Shown piece after piece: positions 21,177-33,401 of a stretch of DNA of 64,000 bases. Each line of letters begins with the position of its first letter. Within the stretch, counting starts at the first letter, position 1. This DNA is from Bombyx mori (lineage: Eukaryota; Arthropoda; Insecta; Lepidoptera; Bombycidae). Both the position numbers and the translations under genes were made by a program. A model generated the notes under the pieces. It searched no databases. It saw only the letters and a list, made by a program, of their open reading frames with translations, and was not told the DNA's origin. The stretch is taken from contig NC_085133.1 in the NCBI RefSeq assembly GCF_030269925.1, forward strand, positions 3,988,001 to 4,052,000, given 5' to 3'.

Positions 21177-21277
21177 GTAAATTCGAACCGCATCCGGCGG
21201 CTGGCTTCAACATGGGTTACCTGGTGGCTCCTTATCCATACCCTAATGGTGGCGCCCATCCTCTTCCTGTTGCTATG
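21177..21277 (+). CDS. pan: Internal exon of TCF/pangolin homologue (second of two)
   Basis: A 101-bp exon with acceptor TTTCAG after a T-run and donor GTAAGT. It takes the single base left by the exon at 1303-1366, then encodes 33 residues ending in VAM, in phase 0. The core FNMGYLVAPYPYPNGG is the most diagnostic part; I recall the Drosophila pangolin equivalent as FNMGYLVSPYSYANG. It is rich in Pro, Gly and Tyr and probably disordered, as expected for the TCF linker. The next exon of the family should continue toward the HMG box, but I do not see it downstream, so the following intron is probably longer than 42 kb. A Helitron begins only 58 bases after the donor. Confidence 0.82.
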
Positions 21278-21334
21278 GTAAGTGCATGTCTTATAGAAGT
21301 AAACGTAATGATTAGGTCGTTCGTTTATAAGAAA

Positions 21335-21768
21335 CTAGCGGCCCACTCCGACTCCGCTCGGGTCTTTAACAAAAATTTCAACAATATTTGACGTTGTTTT
21401 ATTTTTTTAAATAAAATAACACTTATTGCGGCATGACTATAATAGTTAGACATATACTGTCGCTACACTTTTTGTAAATAATAATGTGTTCTACAAAGTC
21501 GTAGTACGTATTATTTTATTCTATCATCAATAGTTTTGGCAGGGCACGCGATCTAAAGAATATTTTAGGTAATTTTTTTACACCTTGGGTTACATTATTG
21601 GAGTTTTAGTAAGGATCCCTAATTTTTTTCAAAATAGATTATAGTCTTTGTCACTCGGAAATAGTGTAGCTTCTAAACAGTGAAAGAATTTTCCAAATCG
21701 GCTCAGTAGTTTCAGAGCCTATTCAATACAAACAAACAAATCTTTCCTCTTTATAATATCAGTATAGA
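21335..21768 (-). mobile_element. Helitron-like element (family B), complete ends
   Basis: On the minus strand it starts TCTATACTGATATTATAAAG and ends GAGTGGGCCGCTAG, followed by T. It inserted just after the pangolin exon. Confidence 0.75.
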
Positions 21769-22529
21769 TTTAGTTTTATAAGTTCTAGAGGACAATTTAA
21801 AAGTAGCAGCAGAAGATTATTTAAAAATAGAGTTGGGTTAGTTAAAGACGCCATTAAAGAATATGTAAAATTTCTTGTATATATTGTTGATGCGATTCAA
21901 TTCGATCCACATTTCTTTTACTACAGCTACAGCTATGATCGATAAATTCTATTTCATTTTACAATTTAAATACTTATACTCTTGCCTTTTGTTATTATTT
22001 TTGTAGGCGCGATGAGCATACGTCCCACTGTCGCTTGTGGACTTAGGTAAAGATTGTGTAAAGCCCAAATTTTTGACGAGACTTGAGGTAGTACCGCTAT
22101 GCTCTTTTGAGGACTCCCAACCTTTTAGACACCAGCGAAATTCTAAGAGCTGAATTTCGCTCCAAACATCGAGCCCAGAATCCCAGATAATATTATGCGG
22201 GGATCTTCAAAATGAAATGTCGACCAACATCACTTTTATAGTTTTGTTCTGCAATGCTACTGCATGATCATATAGTTCTGTTCTTATTGAAAAAACGATA
22301 TCTTAACATCGAAGTAGAAATCGAATACAAAATTTTTTTTTTTTATCTGTCTGTAGGTACTTGCTAACTCAGTGTGCTTTGTCTCTTTTGTTACAACTCT
22401 TGGAAGTTTGCAATGTGGATATTATTCAGGATCATGATGTCGTGTCGAAAAAGTCGTTGGAAGCAATATCAGTTCTATGTTATTTAATTCGTTTTTGCGG
22501 TTTTCATTTCGATCACTCTTTCATAATTA
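21769..22529. other. Intron DNA, no gene seen
   Basis: Unique sequence. About 22000-22150 contains GCGATGAGCATACGTCCCACTG, possibly a decayed LINE tail. Confidence 0.35.
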
Positions 22530-22737
22530 CCTTTTTTTATTATTGCTTAGATGGGTGGACGAGCTCACACTTGGTGTTAAGCGTTTACTGGAGCCTATAA
22601 ACATCTACAACGTAAATGCGCCACCCACCTTGAGATATAAGTTCTAAGGTCTCAAGTATGGTTACAACGGCTGCCCCGCCCTTCAAACCGAAACGCATCA
22701 CTGCTTCACGGCAGAAATAGGCAGGGTGGTGGTTAGA
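22530..22737 (-). mobile_element. Bm1-type SINE with small deletion
   Basis: TTATTGCTTAGATGGGTGG through GGCAGGGTGGTGG. The CAGCCCAC segment near the tail is missing. Confidence 0.9.
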
Positions 22738-23361
22738 GAGAACTTACCTAACAAGAACGTAATTCATTAATACCCAGTTCAAATGGAAGACAAACTTAAT
22801 TTAAATCAACAACTGCATAAATCGAATATACACAATATGAAAACCTTAAAAGACCGTTATCAGAATCTTATCAAAAGCTATCTATTCGTGTCGCCTTATC
22901 TGGTCAACAGATTGTAACTCGCGAAAAATATTGCGCGTGTAATAATATACACAACGTATTGTGTGGAATTAGGGCTGGCACGCATTTTTTTTAAAAACAA
23001 TTTTATACTTACTACTATAGCGGAAATTAATAACAGGTAACATACACCGAATTCTGTATTCTACACTAAAGCAAATTATCTCTTTTATTTACAAGCAAGC
23101 CATACTTCATGAAGGCCCTAATTTAGAAGCAACTGAATATATGAATATACAAATAGCTTAGCAAAATTTAAATCAATTATTCCACGCTATCGTTTACGTG
23201 CTGTCGCTAAACACATTCGTAACAAATCCTATCTGTAATTATTGCATGTCAACGCCTGCTATCACCTTACAATGCAATGTACGATATAAGTACATTGTGT
23301 CATTTTACATTACGAGGAAACCATCAAAACGCCTTAGACAAAGTCGCCACCCAGCTACAAT
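22738..23361. other. Intron DNA, no gene seen
   Basis: Unique AT-rich sequence without a recognised element. Confidence 0.4.
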
Positions 23362-23525
23362 GTGTGCTTAGTGCGTTTTTAACTTCTCGACCGCGTAAAA
23401 GTTAACACAAATTTGTATGGAGTTGGAACAGCGCCCCTAGCGGCAAACGTAGGCAAACGTTCCAACTCCTTACAAATTTGTGTTAACTTTTACGCGGTCG
23501 AGAACGTTAAAAAACTCACTAAGCA
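23362..23525. repeat. Palindromic foldback element, copy 2, uninterrupted
   Basis: Arms of about 67 bp (23362-23428 and 23459-23525) include TTCTCGACCGCGTAAAAG and its complement. The loop of about 30 bases contains GCGGCAAACGTAGGCAA. This copy gives the empty-site structure for copies 1 and 3. Confidence 0.85.
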
Positions 23526-23621
23526 AACCGATATGAACTCTTACTCTCAGTTCTTTAATACAACGTCTGCCCCACCCTACAAATCGGAACCCATAATTCC
23601 TTTGCCGCAGAAAAAGGTGAG

Positions 23622-23960
23622 GTGTTTTACCTACCCTTCTTCTTCGTCGCTTCCTCATTACTGAGGGTCGTGACCATCTTGGTCTAGTTTCTGCACCAGC
23701 TTCCTCCGACGTTGCCTGCATCCGGCCTGCTTAGTGGCGCCTGGGACGCTGGTGTCTGTGGCCTCCCTTACAATGTCTGTCCACCTGGTTGGCGATCTTC
23801 CACGTGACCTACAACTATTAGTTTTTCCTTGTTGTCACGATTTCGTCGGGCCACGTGTCCGAAGTACTTGAGGAGACGCTGCATACACATTGTACAGGTA
23901 CGCCTTTTGAGCCCAGACGGGTTTGGACTCAAAAGGCGCTCTACAACCACATACACAATA
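23622..23960 (-). pseudogene. LINE ORF2 C-terminal fragment
   Basis: Minus-strand frames contain LLKYFGHVARRNRDNKEKL, a typical end-of-ORF2 segment, then a frameshifted continuation reading ...QATSEEAGAETRP in another frame. Degenerate. Confidence 0.65.
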
Positions 23961-24070
23961 ATCCTTAACTAATTTTACGTTCCAAATCTAGAACGTCAAT
24001 AAATTTATGAAAACAATTATGATTTGTGACAATCGACTCTTAAGCGATTTTTATTAAGGACGAAGAATAT

Positions 24071-24375
24071 TGGTGGTAGGACCTCTTGTGAGTTTACTGG
24101 TGGTAGGACCTCTTGTGAGTTTACTGGTGGTAGGACCTCTTGTGAGTCCGCGCGGGTGGGTACCATCACCCTGCCTATTTCTGCCGTGAAGCAGTAATGC
24201 GTTTCGGTTTGAAGGGTAGGGCAGCCGTCGTTACTATACTTGAGACCTCAGAACTTGTATCTCAAGGTGGGTGGCGCATTTGCGTTGTGGATGTCTATGG
24301 GCTCCAGTAGCCACTTGGCACCAGGTGGGCTGTGAGCTCGTCCACCCATCTAAGCAATAAAAAAAAATAAAAAAA
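24071..24375 (+). mobile_element. Bm1-type SINE with triplicated 5' end
   Basis: Units of 27 bp begin at 24071, 24098 and 24125 (TGGTGGTAGGACCTCTTGTG plus AGTTTAC). The third runs on into a normal Bm1 core and a long A-rich tail. Confidence 0.92.
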
Positions 24376-24582
24376 AGATTTACGCGCCAGCCCTGTACCA
24401 AGAAACGATTAGTGCGAAATCTTATCGTCACATATCTGAACGCGTGTGATCGTGTTACAATGCATTGTTACATTTATTATGTTTGTTCCTTCAATAAAAA
24501 TGTTTTCTTGCAGTAAATGGGTTTGATTATTATTCGATTACTAAAATCTTTTTAACGGTACTAAAAACTCAACATAATCATT

Positions 24583-24807
24583 CCTTTTTATTGCTTTAAT
24601 GGGTGGACGAGCTCACAGTCCACCTGGTGTTCAGTTGTTACTGGAGCCCATAGACATCTACAACTTAAATGCGCCACCCACCTTGAGATATGAGTTTTAA
24701 GGTCTCAGTATAGTTACAACGGCTGCCCCACCCTTCAAACCGAAACGCATTACTGCTTCACGGCAGAGATAGGCAGGGTGGTGGTACCTACCGGTGCGGA
24801 CTCATTT
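24583..24807 (-). mobile_element. Bm1-type SINE, headless
   Basis: TTTTTATTGCTTTAATGGGTGG through GTACCTACCGGTGCGGACTC, lacking the last bases of the core. Confidence 0.9.
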
Positions 24808-24989
24808 CGGTGATGTTGTCGAAAAATCGTCACCGTCGGTAAGGTTACGCTGTTTACAGAACTGTGACGTCACAAGTACGTTAATTAAAGCGTTTTTAGT
24901 GACATGATCAATCTGAGACTTGTTTGGATTAAACTGAAGATTGTGAAGGAAATCAGTTTATCATTATAAATAATAAATAAATATTTACT

Positions 24990-25217
24990 AACAATCACGC
25001 CACGTTAATTGGTCCCGTGATAAGTTCGTAAAGAACTTGTGTTACAGGTACCAGATAACGGATATAAATGTAAGATTTTTATTATACACATACATATATT
25101 TAATATACATAAAGGACATTTATATTTATCATAGAAATATCTTCCCTTGGCGGGATTCGAACCTGCCACCCCCTTGTGTAGTGACCATGTCACTTACCAC
25201 TACACCAGACGGCCGTT
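24990..25217 (-). mobile_element. tRNA-derived SINE, second copy
   Basis: The reverse complement starts ACGGCCGTCTGGTGTAGTGG and has a B box in GGTTCGAATCCCGCC (GGCGGGATTCGAACC as written). It matches 6988-7216. Confidence 0.8.
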
Positions 25218-25311
25218 GAATTTGATATTTGATCTTATTTAATTACTCAACGCGACGGATCCATAAAATGGCAATAAGGTATACCAAGGTATATTAGAAG
25301 AAACACTTTCT

Positions 25312-25472
25312 CGACGGATCTTCTCAGTGGGTCGCGTTTCAGATCCGATGGTAGATTCTGCGAAGCACTGCTCTTGCCAGTGTTAGCAACACTCCCGGTT
25401 TGAGCCCTGTGAGCTTACCTACACGTCAAGGAGAGGCTGAAATAGTCTCTCAAGGCATAGGTAGGAAAAAAA
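25312..25472 (+). mobile_element. LINE 3'-UTR fragment, starting in the hairpin
   Basis: It begins TTCTCGACGGATCTTCTCAG, inside the hairpin loop, and ends AGGTAGGAAAAAAAA. Confidence 0.8.
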
Positions 25473-25711
25473 AGTAGAAAAATTAGAAATTTCTCGAAAA
25501 TACGTTGTGAAATTTGGAATGTTTTTTTTATTTATTTTTTTATTTATTAGGCACACAATATACATCAAAAGCTAAAAAGAAACAAAATCTGGCTCGCAAC
25601 ATTAGTTATGTGCACACGATTAAGCAAGACAAAGTGCTGAGTTTGTACACAGTGGTCCTTACAACTATTTATTTGATGTTAATTGGAATCCGAAACCTAT
25701 ATTAAATGTAA

Positions 25712-26008
25712 CTAGATGATGCTCGGTTTTTTTTTGTTGATAACGCCATCTTGTTGTGACTTTAAAGCGGTTAGTTGCCCTCAATTAAGAAAAATAGTAT
25801 TGTTATTCGCCAATAGATGTCGGGAAGAGTTGATTATTGAAAACACACTAATAAAACAACATTTTCTGAAAATAAATCGTAGCTAGATCGATTTATCGCT
25901 CCCGAAATTCCCTGTATACTAAATTTTATGAAAATCGTTGGAGCCGTTTCCGAGATTCAGATAATATATATATTAATATACAAGAATTGCTCGTTTAAAG
26001 GTATAAGA
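25712..26008 (-). mobile_element. Helitron-like element (family C)
   Basis: On the minus strand it starts TCTTATACCTTTAAACGAGC and ends GAGCATCATCTAG followed by T. Relatives at 38577, 56877 and 60781. Confidence 0.7.
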
Positions 26009-26188
26009 TAAAACTACAGTATGTAAATGTTTGTGCATGACTAGGTAAAATCATGGCCGTTACCATACTTTGAAAACAAAATGATCTTAAATTTTAATAA
26101 TAGGTTGAACTCCTACTAATAAAGTTATTTAATACCATCGATAATGGTCAGTCACCACAGTTACGTTTAGGCGACACCATTCTTAAAA

Positions 26189-26576
26189 CTAGAGGTCCCG
26201 CAGTAGTCGAAATTCGTCTATCTATTATGATTGTATTTTATACTTCTATACTCACAAATTTCGCCAAGGCTACACTATAAAAAATATTAACAAAGACAAA
26301 CAATATTTAATCTATTCTCAATTTGACAACAGACGTGAAGAACAAAAGTTTGACAATAAATGGTATGCATGCGTGTGTGCGTCAAATACATGGTATGTAG
26401 TGTGTGTAATGTTTTCTTTATTGATTTAATGTATCTTTTATACATTATTTTAAAAAAATATTAGCATTGTGCACTTCTTCTCTATATTCTCTATAAGTGT
26501 GAAAATTTCGTACTCCGTCCGCGCAATTTTTGTAAAAAGGGATACAAAGTTTTTGCTTCACGTATTAATATATAGA
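26189..26576 (-). mobile_element. Helitron-like element (family D)
   Basis: On the minus strand it starts TCTATATATTAATACGTGAAG and ends GCGGGACCTCTAG followed by T. Relatives at 39968, 41411 and 48565. Confidence 0.75.
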
Positions 26577-26645
26577 CATCATTTGGTAATCACTTGACAA
26601 CAAATACTATACAATTAAAACTTTAGTCCGCGACCACGTAAACTA

Positions 26646-26830
26646 AATTCAAATTCAAAATTCAAAATCATTTATTTCAACTTAGATGTCAGTATAACAC
26701 ACTTGTTGAATGTCAAAATATAAATAACAATGTTAACTCTACCACCGGTTCCAAAAAAAGCCACAGTCCTGAGAAGAAACGGCGAAACAAACTCAGCGGG
26801 CTTTTTTCTTTTGTGTTTTTTTCTCAATTT
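26646..26830 (-). mobile_element. LINE 3' fragment with octamer-like tail
   Basis: AAATTCAAATTCAAAATTC is a short-motif tail of the kind found on CR1-type LINEs. It is followed by ATCATTTATTTCAACTTAG and GAAGAAACGGCGAAACAAAC. 5'-truncated. Confidence 0.6.
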
Positions 26831-27877
26831 TTTTTTTTTTAAATAATTAAAAATATTTGCAATAAACGAAAAAACAAGTCAAAAATACAATAATTTTTTT
26901 TAATAATAATGAAAAATGAGAAAGTATTTGAAACGTTGTATATAATGTAATGAAAAATTATTTTGTTTATCTAGGCCACGCAAAAACTGAAGAAGAAACT
27001 ACATATATGCTTAAAAAGTCACCTCTTATGACCTTTGAGGTCAACACACTATTTAATAGCTGATACAGACGTCTTGTGTTTGTTTATTAAGAGCACTGTG
27101 TAATGTTTGTAAAACAATAAAAATAATAATAAAAAAAAACGAATAAAATACGAAATCAGGAACAGGACAGTGTTTGTTTACTTTCAAATGAAAATAAAAA
27201 CATACGCTTTTAGTACGGAACGGTAATCTAATCGTCCCGACAAATCTATTTTTATTGAATTATTTCCATGTAATAACCGCACCACGTGCCCGGCCCGGGA
27301 ACGAAGCCGGGACGCACCGGAAACGGTAACACAAACAGTTTTTATTTTCGATCTTCATCCTGCGTCTGTCTACCAATGTGTACTGTCGACGAAAAAACAA
27401 TTGTAGTTTTTAAAATTAAAAAAAAAAAAATAGGCTCGTCACATTATGGCGCAATATTGTTACAGTAATATATTTATAATGATATAGAAAACTCTAGAAT
27501 TAAATAACAATAAAATACTTCATTGTGTTTTTTGTAATTTAACAAGAAAACCACATTTAAAACTCTTTTAAAATTAATATATACTTAAAGTATTATTATA
27601 CTAAACAAAACTGAATGACAGACTGGTGAATTATTCCGTGCAAGGAAAATCTTTTTTTAAAACTAAAGAGTTTTAAAGGTTTTAAATGATAAAGGTTTTT
27701 CTTTAGGTACATATTTTTAAAACAATATAGTATGTTTTTAATTTAATTATAGGTTTTCCCAAATAACATAACCAGGGCACATGTTATGTTCAATACGGAT
27801 AACAATGACGAATAAATCAATAACTATTCCATCGAAATATGATGAAAAGGTTTCAAAATACGTTTATGTAATTTCCC
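26831..27877. other. Intron DNA, no gene seen
   Basis: A-rich unique sequence. A CG-containing patch at 27280-27310 (CACGTGCCCGGCCCGGG) is isolated. Confidence 0.4.
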
Positions 27878-28232
27878 TTTTTTTTCTACCTATGTTGATA
27901 ACATGGAAGGGCTCTGCCAGCTTTACCGGGCGAGTAGGTGAGCTCACGGGGCTCTAACCTAACGACGTTGCTAACACTAGCCATAGCAAGAGCAGTGCTT
28001 CGCTCGATCGGAAACGCGATCCACTGGGAAGATCCGACGAGAAACTCAGTGGGCTGTGTCTGAGGGTTAGTTTGCTTACCGAACCCTCCGTCCTAAGCGA
28101 CGGGTTCGACGAGAACGGTGACCGGTGCTTGAGGTACCTATCAGCACCGTTAGTGGATCCAGAGAATCCGAAATGACGTGTTTTGGGCAACGACGACTGT
28201 TTACCGTTCGGTCCCCAGGATCGGGTATGATG
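27878..28232 (-). mobile_element. LINE 3' fragment with end of ORF2
   Basis: It contains the whole 3' UTR and about 50 codons from the end of ORF2, corresponding to 2351-2710. Frameshifts prevent reading through. The hairpin has one broken pair. Confidence 0.85.
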
Positions 28233-30102
28233 AAATTTCCCACGATTTAGTCTAAAGTTATATATAAAGTTACTATTTTACTAAACAAAATCATGAATCA
28301 AATTAAGTTTATTAATTTAAAGAAATCGTTCATATCAACTCTATTTTCATTAACGCAGTGATGTCTATATAACTGTATACAATGTTGACTAAGTAACATC
28401 ATTACTAAACTTGTAACATCAATTACACAACATTTACACTTTACTACAATTATTATTATATACGTATTTAGATTAACCAACCGATTTACCGATAATTAAG
28501 GTTAATACACACCGCTAGCCTCTTACTTCTATATATATTCTGATCGTGAAATGCATTATACACTTTTACTGCTAACAGCATTAGGATACCTTAGCGATTT
28601 TACCTCCATAATGAAGCCAAACTTATAAAATTTGCCTCGTTAAATACAATGAAGGGCGCCAGCCGACGGTACACGTCGATACTCAATACCTAAGCTCAGT
28701 ACGCATGCACACAAAAGTCCATACGAATCCTTCGTTCAGTAAGAAACGAAAAAAGATAAACGGCGCAAAAACATCAAACCCGTAACGCAACAGGTGGACA
28801 TACGACCGTCTCATTCTTTTCTATACGGCTCTAAGTTTCGTCCCTTTTGTGCGGAAGCCGCCCCTACGCCGCCCCCGCACTGGGGCGGGAAATTTAAATG
28901 AGGGTAGGGAGGGGGGATGGAAATGCTTTTCTTTTTGCTCACGGGGTGTATTTTAGGGCTTTTGTCTGGGTGAATGCGGCCGGCAATTTCGGGGTCGCTT
29001 GCTTCTTCCGACCGAGGATTTGGATATCGAGTAGTTTCCGTTATTCCTATTGTTTCCTGGTAATTTCATGAATTTTATACGATTTAATGCGAATGGTTAA
29101 GTAAAAATAGTTTCTTCTTTACTTATAAAATGATAGTTAAGTTTTCAAATTAAAGAATCATTCTACTACATAGATAAGTGGAATAATATTTAGAGCAATT
29201 CCTTTGAATCACATGATTACTTTTCAGAATGTCAACAGACATGCATTTTTTACTGAAATTCGCTAAACCTAACAGAGACCTCTGTCGTAAAAGGACTTTT
29301 TCCGAAACCTAAACAGTGAATAGAAAAAGAATCTAAATTCAACTATATTCCTTGACTCCTTAATATTTAGATTTAATCACATAATTTTTTTGTAATTTTT
29401 TGACCGTTTTTGTTGCAAAAGTGTAAAAACCTTTCCATTTTTTTTATAAAACTTTCGTGTCAATAACTAAAAGGATAGGTCAAGATAATAAAATCGTTTT
29501 GAATATTGCAAATCACAATTTCCCGATTGTTTAAAATGATTTCACCACACGATATAACGCTGTGGTGGATAACGACCTGAAATGTATAGATTACGTAAAT
29601 AATCATAATAAAATATTAATGTCGGGAGGCACGTGCGATCGTATAAAAATCGTAGGGTGTAAATGCACGGGCATGGCCGGTTGCCGTCAATGAAAAAACA
29701 AAAAGTCTGAAAAGCCGAACAGCAAATAATACTCGTAGTATAACTTAGAAAGACTAAAAAAGGAAACTCAAAAACTGAGCAATTAAATGTCATTTACCGC
29801 CTCACAGTTTTTAATTACGTCCTTTACCACCCCAAAGCGTTAATATCGCTGCACACCGTGCGAAATGAGATCGAAGCCACAACTAGTTGGCTGTCCCCAA
29901 CATTTAAACCGGTAAACAAGTAAGGAATCCACAACACTGGCACCTGCGTTCCTTTCCGGGAACACTTTCAATATATCAAAAACGTACACTCAATAATAGA
30001 ATTGTCATCAAAAACAAACAAAACCACGCAAAGTTATAATGACTAGTGTTCTCAATGATCGAATTTCAAAAATAATAACTAATACCTGAAGATTTCGATT
30101 AA
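28233..30102. other. Repeat-poor intron DNA with GC-rich block
   Basis: No mobile element core was recognised over about 1.9 kb, unusual here. At 28840-28990 it becomes GC-rich (GCCCCTACGCCGCCCCCGC, GGGGCGGGAAATTTAAATG). A candidate conserved or regulatory block; no ORF. Confidence 0.45.
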
Positions 30103-30312
30103 TCTGTACTAATATATAAATCTACAGTGGTTCTTACGGATGTTCCGTTATAACTACTGAACCATGCATCCGATTGACTTGTAACTTGGTATCCATGTAG
30201 AAAATACATGTACTTAATGGATAATGGATAATATTTATATGAGTGTTGGACTCCCTAATAATGATGACAATAAATAATAATGTTAATTTTAAATACCCAG
30301 CGAAGCACCTAG
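30103..30312 (+). mobile_element. Helitron-like element (family E)
   Basis: Starts TCTGTACTAATATATAAATC and ends CAGCGAAGCACCTAG followed by T. 210 bp, non-coding. Confidence 0.65.
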
Positions 30313-30965
30313 TTTTGTATATAAAATTTTGCATTTAAATTTTTTATTAGCATTTTGAAGAAAAAAAACAAGTGGCCATTTAAAAATATAATGAAATAAA
30401 TAGGTATATTAAGTACAAAAAACAACTTAAAAACCTAGGAGAATACGATTCTCAACTGCTAACTGCGAAACATAATTTTTTTCTTTATATTTATATGTAA
30501 ATGAACATAAAACAAATCAAGAAATTTATCGATAAATATTTATGTACATATAATTAATTTACAAATCAGAGCACGACTGTACTTCAAACGTGAAATCATT
30601 CGGTTATTTTCCGCAGTTATGTTTCGCGATAAGTTTAATTAATTGTCGGTATTAATTACTATTGTTCATATCCACGTATGTTGGTTTATTCGTAGTTTGG
30701 TATGTTCGGTAATTATTTGTTAATACAACGTAGTTTTTGGTATTTCGTTTCACTCAAAATATGTCTGTCTGTATTTTGAATTGGAATTTTAGCCCATATC
30801 CAAAATTATAGCATAGTGATGTTAGTGTTTTTTATGTATAAAATTTGACTTTTTTATAAACTGTTATCTGCGCAGTTTTTCGTCTGTTGTTTGGTATAAT
30901 ATGATTTTAATAATAAATTTTGTTATTTTTTATGCTTCAATTGCGCAAAGTTTATCCGGACTCAA
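30313..30965. other. Intron DNA, no gene seen
   Basis: AT-rich unique sequence. Confidence 0.4.
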
Positions 30966-31289
30966 TCTATACAAATAAATAAAATTGGAGTGTCTGTTTG
31001 TAATACTGAAATAACGGCTTTTTACTACATGCATATGAATATATATACGGTACATACACTAAAATAACATTTTTTACAATTTTTGTTTCTGTCTGTTTGT
31101 CTGTTTGTTCCAGCTAATCTCTGGAACGGCTGGACCGATTTTGACGGGACTTTCGCTGACAGGTAGATGATGATATAAGGAGTAACTTAGGCTACTTTTT
31201 TTAGACAATAACCGCGGGAAACATCGCGGGACACAACTATCAATAATAAAATTTAATGCTTCCGAAGCGAAGCGAGGGCGGGTCACTAG
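30966..31289 (+). mobile_element. Helitron-like element with GGGCGGGTC 3' end
   Basis: Starts TCTATACAAATAAATAAAAT and ends GAGGGCGGGTCACTAG followed by T. The 3' end matches family A while the body differs. Confidence 0.7.
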
Positions 31290-32129
31290 TCCTCAATAAA
31301 ATGCAAACCTATATGTAGGATGTAGCATACATTTTCCAAATAACAGTTTCCTGTCTAAAACAAAAAACACTTCGTGTTGTTTATATCGCGTGGTCGCTGC
31401 TCTGAATCCTGGCTAAAAAGTATTTACAGTAAGAGAACAGAGTGTCCGGCAAATACTCGAAGAAAAATATATACAAAAGATTTATTAATTTGAAAACCCG
31501 CAGCGAATGACATCTGGAAAGAGCCCGTCTGTCTACTCCAAAACGGAATTAGAAACGTAATCGTGTACAACATAACAAACAACGGTACAAAACTAAGTCT
31601 CCATTCTCCGTGCATAAAGATCTTAGGGTGTTTTGTCTGCTCACGCCGTCACTACGTGCCTACGATAAGTCGTGAAGATACAAAGATGCACGTTAAATTA
31701 CCTTGATAACAGTAACTCTTGCCCGCTGGTTTTTGTCGTAAATTATAATTTAACAAAAAAAAAAAAAAAGAATTTAGTCAAACGTAAAAAAGCTTACCTA
31801 AGTAGATGTTTCTAATTGGAAATGGCAGTAATTCGATATTTTCGTTTCAATAAGCAAAATGAAAGCAGTACAAACTGTAACTTATATTTGAAGCGTTTAG
31901 ATTAATGCTAGAAAGGAAAAACGATATTGTAAGTGACGTCACTTGTGTGTGACGTTTAAAGAGACCTTTCTGGATATTGAATAGTCGTGCTGATGGTTTA
32001 ATTAAATGCGTTTAAACCATTTTTCAATTCCAACCAAAATTAGTTGATACAAGGAATGCAACACAGTGCGACAGGACAGAACTTATTACGAATAAATATG
32101 TATTATATTTCGTTTATAAATCTATTCAC
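31290..32129. other. Intron DNA, no gene seen
   Basis: Unique sequence. An open frame at 31424-31615 shows no features. Confidence 0.4.
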
Positions 32130-32545
32130 TAGATACCACCATTGTGCCTATTTTTGCCGCGTAGCAAACGCGCCTTGCGTTTCCTTTTGAAGGATGGGGC
32201 TGTTGTAATATAAAATCTAAGACCTTAGAACCCTTTTTTTTCACTACCTATACTGATAGTCTTGAGCGGCTATTTCAGCTTCTCCTTGACGTGTAGATGA
32301 GCTCACGGGTCTCAAACCGGGTGTGTTGCTAACACGGCCCTAGCAAGAGCAGTGCTTCGCAGAATCTACCACCGGATCGGAAACGCGACCCACTAAAAAG
32401 ATCCAGCGAGAAACTCAGTGGGCTAAAGAAGAACTCATATCTAAAATCAAGTGGTGGCATTTACGTTGTAGATGTCTATGGGCTCCGATAACCACTAGTT
32501 GGGCCGTGAGCTCGTCCACCCATCTAAGCCATAAAAACGCTTTAC
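32130..32545 (+). mobile_element. Bm1-type SINE split by a LINE tail
   Basis: The left part is 32130-32231 (CTATTTTTGCCGCG...CCTTAGAAC) and the right part 32430-32545 (AGAACTCATATCT...CATCTAAGC). AGAAC flanks the inserted LINE tail on both sides. Confidence 0.8.
32232..32429 (-). mobile_element. LINE 3'-UTR fragment nested in Bm1
   Basis: A T-run, ACTACCTATACTGATAG, then the standard tail through CTCAGTGGGCT. It stops just past the hairpin. Confidence 0.85.
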
Positions 32546-32722
32546 AGTTCGAAGTGTGCGACAGTGACCACGCAATGGGGATTTCGATCCCATGTCTCAA
32601 GATGGGTTCCAGTTACCATTTAACTAAACACAGACACGAGCTCATTCATTCATCTATAACAGTAAAAATCTGTAATCTAGATGATGTACTTAATATTGGC
32701 ACCATATCTTTGTTCTATAAAC

Positions 32723-32924
32723 CCTCAGACACAGCCCACTAAGTTTCTCGCCGGATCTTCTCAGTGGGTCGCGTTTCCGATCCGGTGGTAGATTCTGCGA
32801 AGCACGGCTCTTGCTAGGGTTCGTGTTAGCAACGTCGTCAGGTTTAAGCCCCGTGAGCTCACCTACTAGTTAAGGTTACGCTGATATAGCCTCTCAAGGC
32901 TCTCAGCTTAGGTAGGATAAAAAA
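32723..32924 (+). mobile_element. LINE 3'-UTR fragment in the tandem array
   Basis: CCCTCAGACACAGCCCACT through CTTAGGTAGGATAAAAAAAA. Full hairpin present apart from one base. Confidence 0.85.
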
Positions 32925-33401
32925 AAGTTATACTTATGCTCTATGTCAAAACCTTGCAAGTGAATCCTCTTATACTTAATTAAATATTTTTCTATTTCGC
33001 TACGTGAATAGAAAGAGTAATGAAGGCTAGGACATTGTCTGAATGCATTAAACCGGATATCTAATTAAAGAATTTGAAGTCGATTTCCTTCGCTTTGACA
33101 TCATTAAAAAAGAACTTCTATGTCATCTGTACTTAATACTGGCACCATACCTTTGTTCTATAGTTATAATTATGTTCAACGTCAAAACCTTCCAAGTGAA
33201 TCCTCTCATATTTAATTAAATATTCTTCTATTTCGCTACACGAATAGAAAGAGTAATGAAGGCTAGGATATTGTCAGAATGCATTAAACCGGATATGTAG
33301 TTAAAAAATTTGAAGCCGATTTCCTTCGCTTCGACATCATTAAAAAAGAACATCTATGTCTCCTGTACTTAGTACTGGCACCATACCTTTGTTCTATAGT
33401 T

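Noticed and set aside
23470..23721. Minus-strand 83-codon open frame
   Set aside because: It runs through one arm of the palindrome into a LINE fragment; it is not a gene.
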